Source: Sphingomonadales bacterium CG_4_10_14_3_um_filter_58_15 (GTDB taxonomy: Bacteria > Pseudomonadota > Alphaproteobacteria > Sphingomonadales > Sphingomonadaceae). From it: 53,541 bases of DNA. A model generated the notes under the pieces. It saw nothing but the letters and a program-made list of their open reading frames with translations. It ran no database searches and had not been told where the DNA came from. The stretch is from contig PFJE01000171.1 of assembly GCA_002783865.1 (NCBI GenBank), forward strand, positions 1 to 53,541, given 5' to 3'. The position numbers and the translations under genes are program-made. Positions 53,102 to 53,541 of this stretch are shown here, one piece after another. Each line of letters opens with the position of its first letter. The stretch's first letter is position 1.

Positions 53102-53132
53102 AAAAGGGGAGTGCGGTTGTGCTCCCCTTTTT
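53102..53132. terminator. Rho-independent terminator after dcp
   Basis: AAAAGGGGAG (53102-53111) and CTCCCCTTTT (53122-53131) pair around a ten-base loop, followed by another T, about 27 nt after the dcp stop. The A/T-flanked symmetric stem could also work for minus-strand transcripts. Confidence 0.85.
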
Positions 53133-53217
53133 ATGACTTCGGTGGGTACGTATTCGGGTGATGAAAATGAGCAGCATTTTTGGCAGTAAGTTTTTACTTC
53201 GCTATTAGTTGTAGTCG

Positions 53218-53475
53218 TTAGTTGCACCTGTGGCGAACATTCAGCCGCTCCGTGACGGCCTGATTGACACTGATCTTTGATCTGCGCTTTTTCGGAATTT
53301 CGATGAGTAGATTTAGAAATTCGTCCACGTTAAGTTTTCCATCAGTTTCTTTGGCGCAAACTCTCGGTCGTGCGGCTTCGACCTGATTTCGCCAAGTATC
53401 CAAAGCTCCTTTTGCTTCACCATTAAGAACATGAAACTCTTTCATAAAAACAGCAGAGGCACCCTGTTCCTTCAT
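53218..53475 (-). CDS. Hypothetical 85-residue protein
   Basis: I do not recognise a family. The ORF encodes a hydrophilic protein ('KGALDTWRNQVEAARPRVCA', 'DEFLNLLIEIPKKRRSKISV') without signal peptide or membrane helix. The surrounding 400 bases are visibly less GC-rich than the rest of the window. No strong ribosome-binding site supports a start; the ATG at 53475 and one at 53445 are both possible. It could be a recently acquired gene, a fragment or a non-coding ORF. Confidence 0.35.
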   Translation of the reverse strand: MKEQGASAVFMKEFHVLNGEAKGALDTWRNQVEAARPRVCAKETDGKLNVDEFLNLLIEIPKKRRSKISVNQAVTERLNVRHRCN

Positions 53476-53541
53476 GCGCCCTGCGTCTAAGTGTCTGACC
53501 CGAAACTAAGTTGGGTGATATCAGCAGGTTAGCTTGACGGC

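Overview
The window looks like chromosomal DNA of a sphingomonad alphaproteobacterium with a moderate to high GC content. Supporting signs are a TorF-type porin, an ATP12-family F1-ATPase assembly factor, AMP nucleosidase, a HIG1-type small membrane protein next to a PduO-type adenosyltransferase, an FeS-type photolyase, and two kinds of dispersed palindromic repeat that I recognise from sphingomonad and other proteobacterial genomes. Most of it is ordinary housekeeping sequence, densely packed with many 1-4 nt gene overlaps. I see no tRNA, rRNA, CRISPR array or intact insertion sequence.

Layout. 1-190: N-terminus of a molybdopterin oxidoreductase. 321-6224: PEP carboxylase, CPBP protease, HNH nuclease, glutamyl-Q tRNA(Asp) synthetase, HIG1-type protein and cobalamin adenosyltransferase. 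6344-8547: egtB-egtD ergothioneine pair behind a good promoter. 8551-12351: DUF1176 protein, then 3-hydroxyacyl-CoA dehydrogenase, methyltransferase and epoxide hydrolase in one operon. 12348-16866: a MerR/TipAS regulator overlapping an SMR exporter gene, divergent from a peptide-type ABC transporter operon that lacks a binding protein. 16925-23067: porin, then sseA-metC-mscS, and an FeS photolyase. 23176-24102: queF and a thioesterase. 24110-29560 (minus strand): hflK-hflC, degP and a HerA-like ATPase. 29632-38547: Mrp, CoA-binding protein, molybdenum hydroxylase large subunit, ferrochelatase, then a chain from a ribbon-helix-helix protein through crcB, a pseudouridine synthase, a PaiB-like protein, a HAD phosphatase and a small membrane protein to the ATP12 chaperone. 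38603-42047: amn behind a hairpin, a 132 bp MITE-like repeat, an orphan antitoxin-like regulator and a dicarboxylate symporter. 42092-43177: a zinc metallopeptidase.

The most unusual part is 43285-50660. A divergent CcmI/CycH-like TPR protein faces an operon that encodes: an 816-residue fusion of an FAD/NAD(P) oxidoreductase, two cyclic-nucleotide-binding domains and a DmsB/NrfC-like module with 16 cluster cysteines; a membrane protein with two His pairs spaced 14 residues apart, as in di-heme b cytochromes; an FHA-transmembrane-decaheme cytochrome c; and a class III cyclic-nucleotide phosphodiesterase. Read together, they suggest a transmembrane electron conduit running from cytoplasmic NAD(P)H to periplasmic multiheme c, gated by a cyclic nucleotide and possibly by phosphothreonine signalling. 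I know of no described system with this make-up. A palindromic repeat sits inside the operon and is bridged by a 50-codon ORF that overlaps both neighbours.

The right end holds a secreted M3 peptidase with a clear terminator, then a lower-GC stretch with one unrecognised ORF. Start codons were chosen from ribosome-binding sites, promoter position and family N-termini; where these disagree the entry says so.
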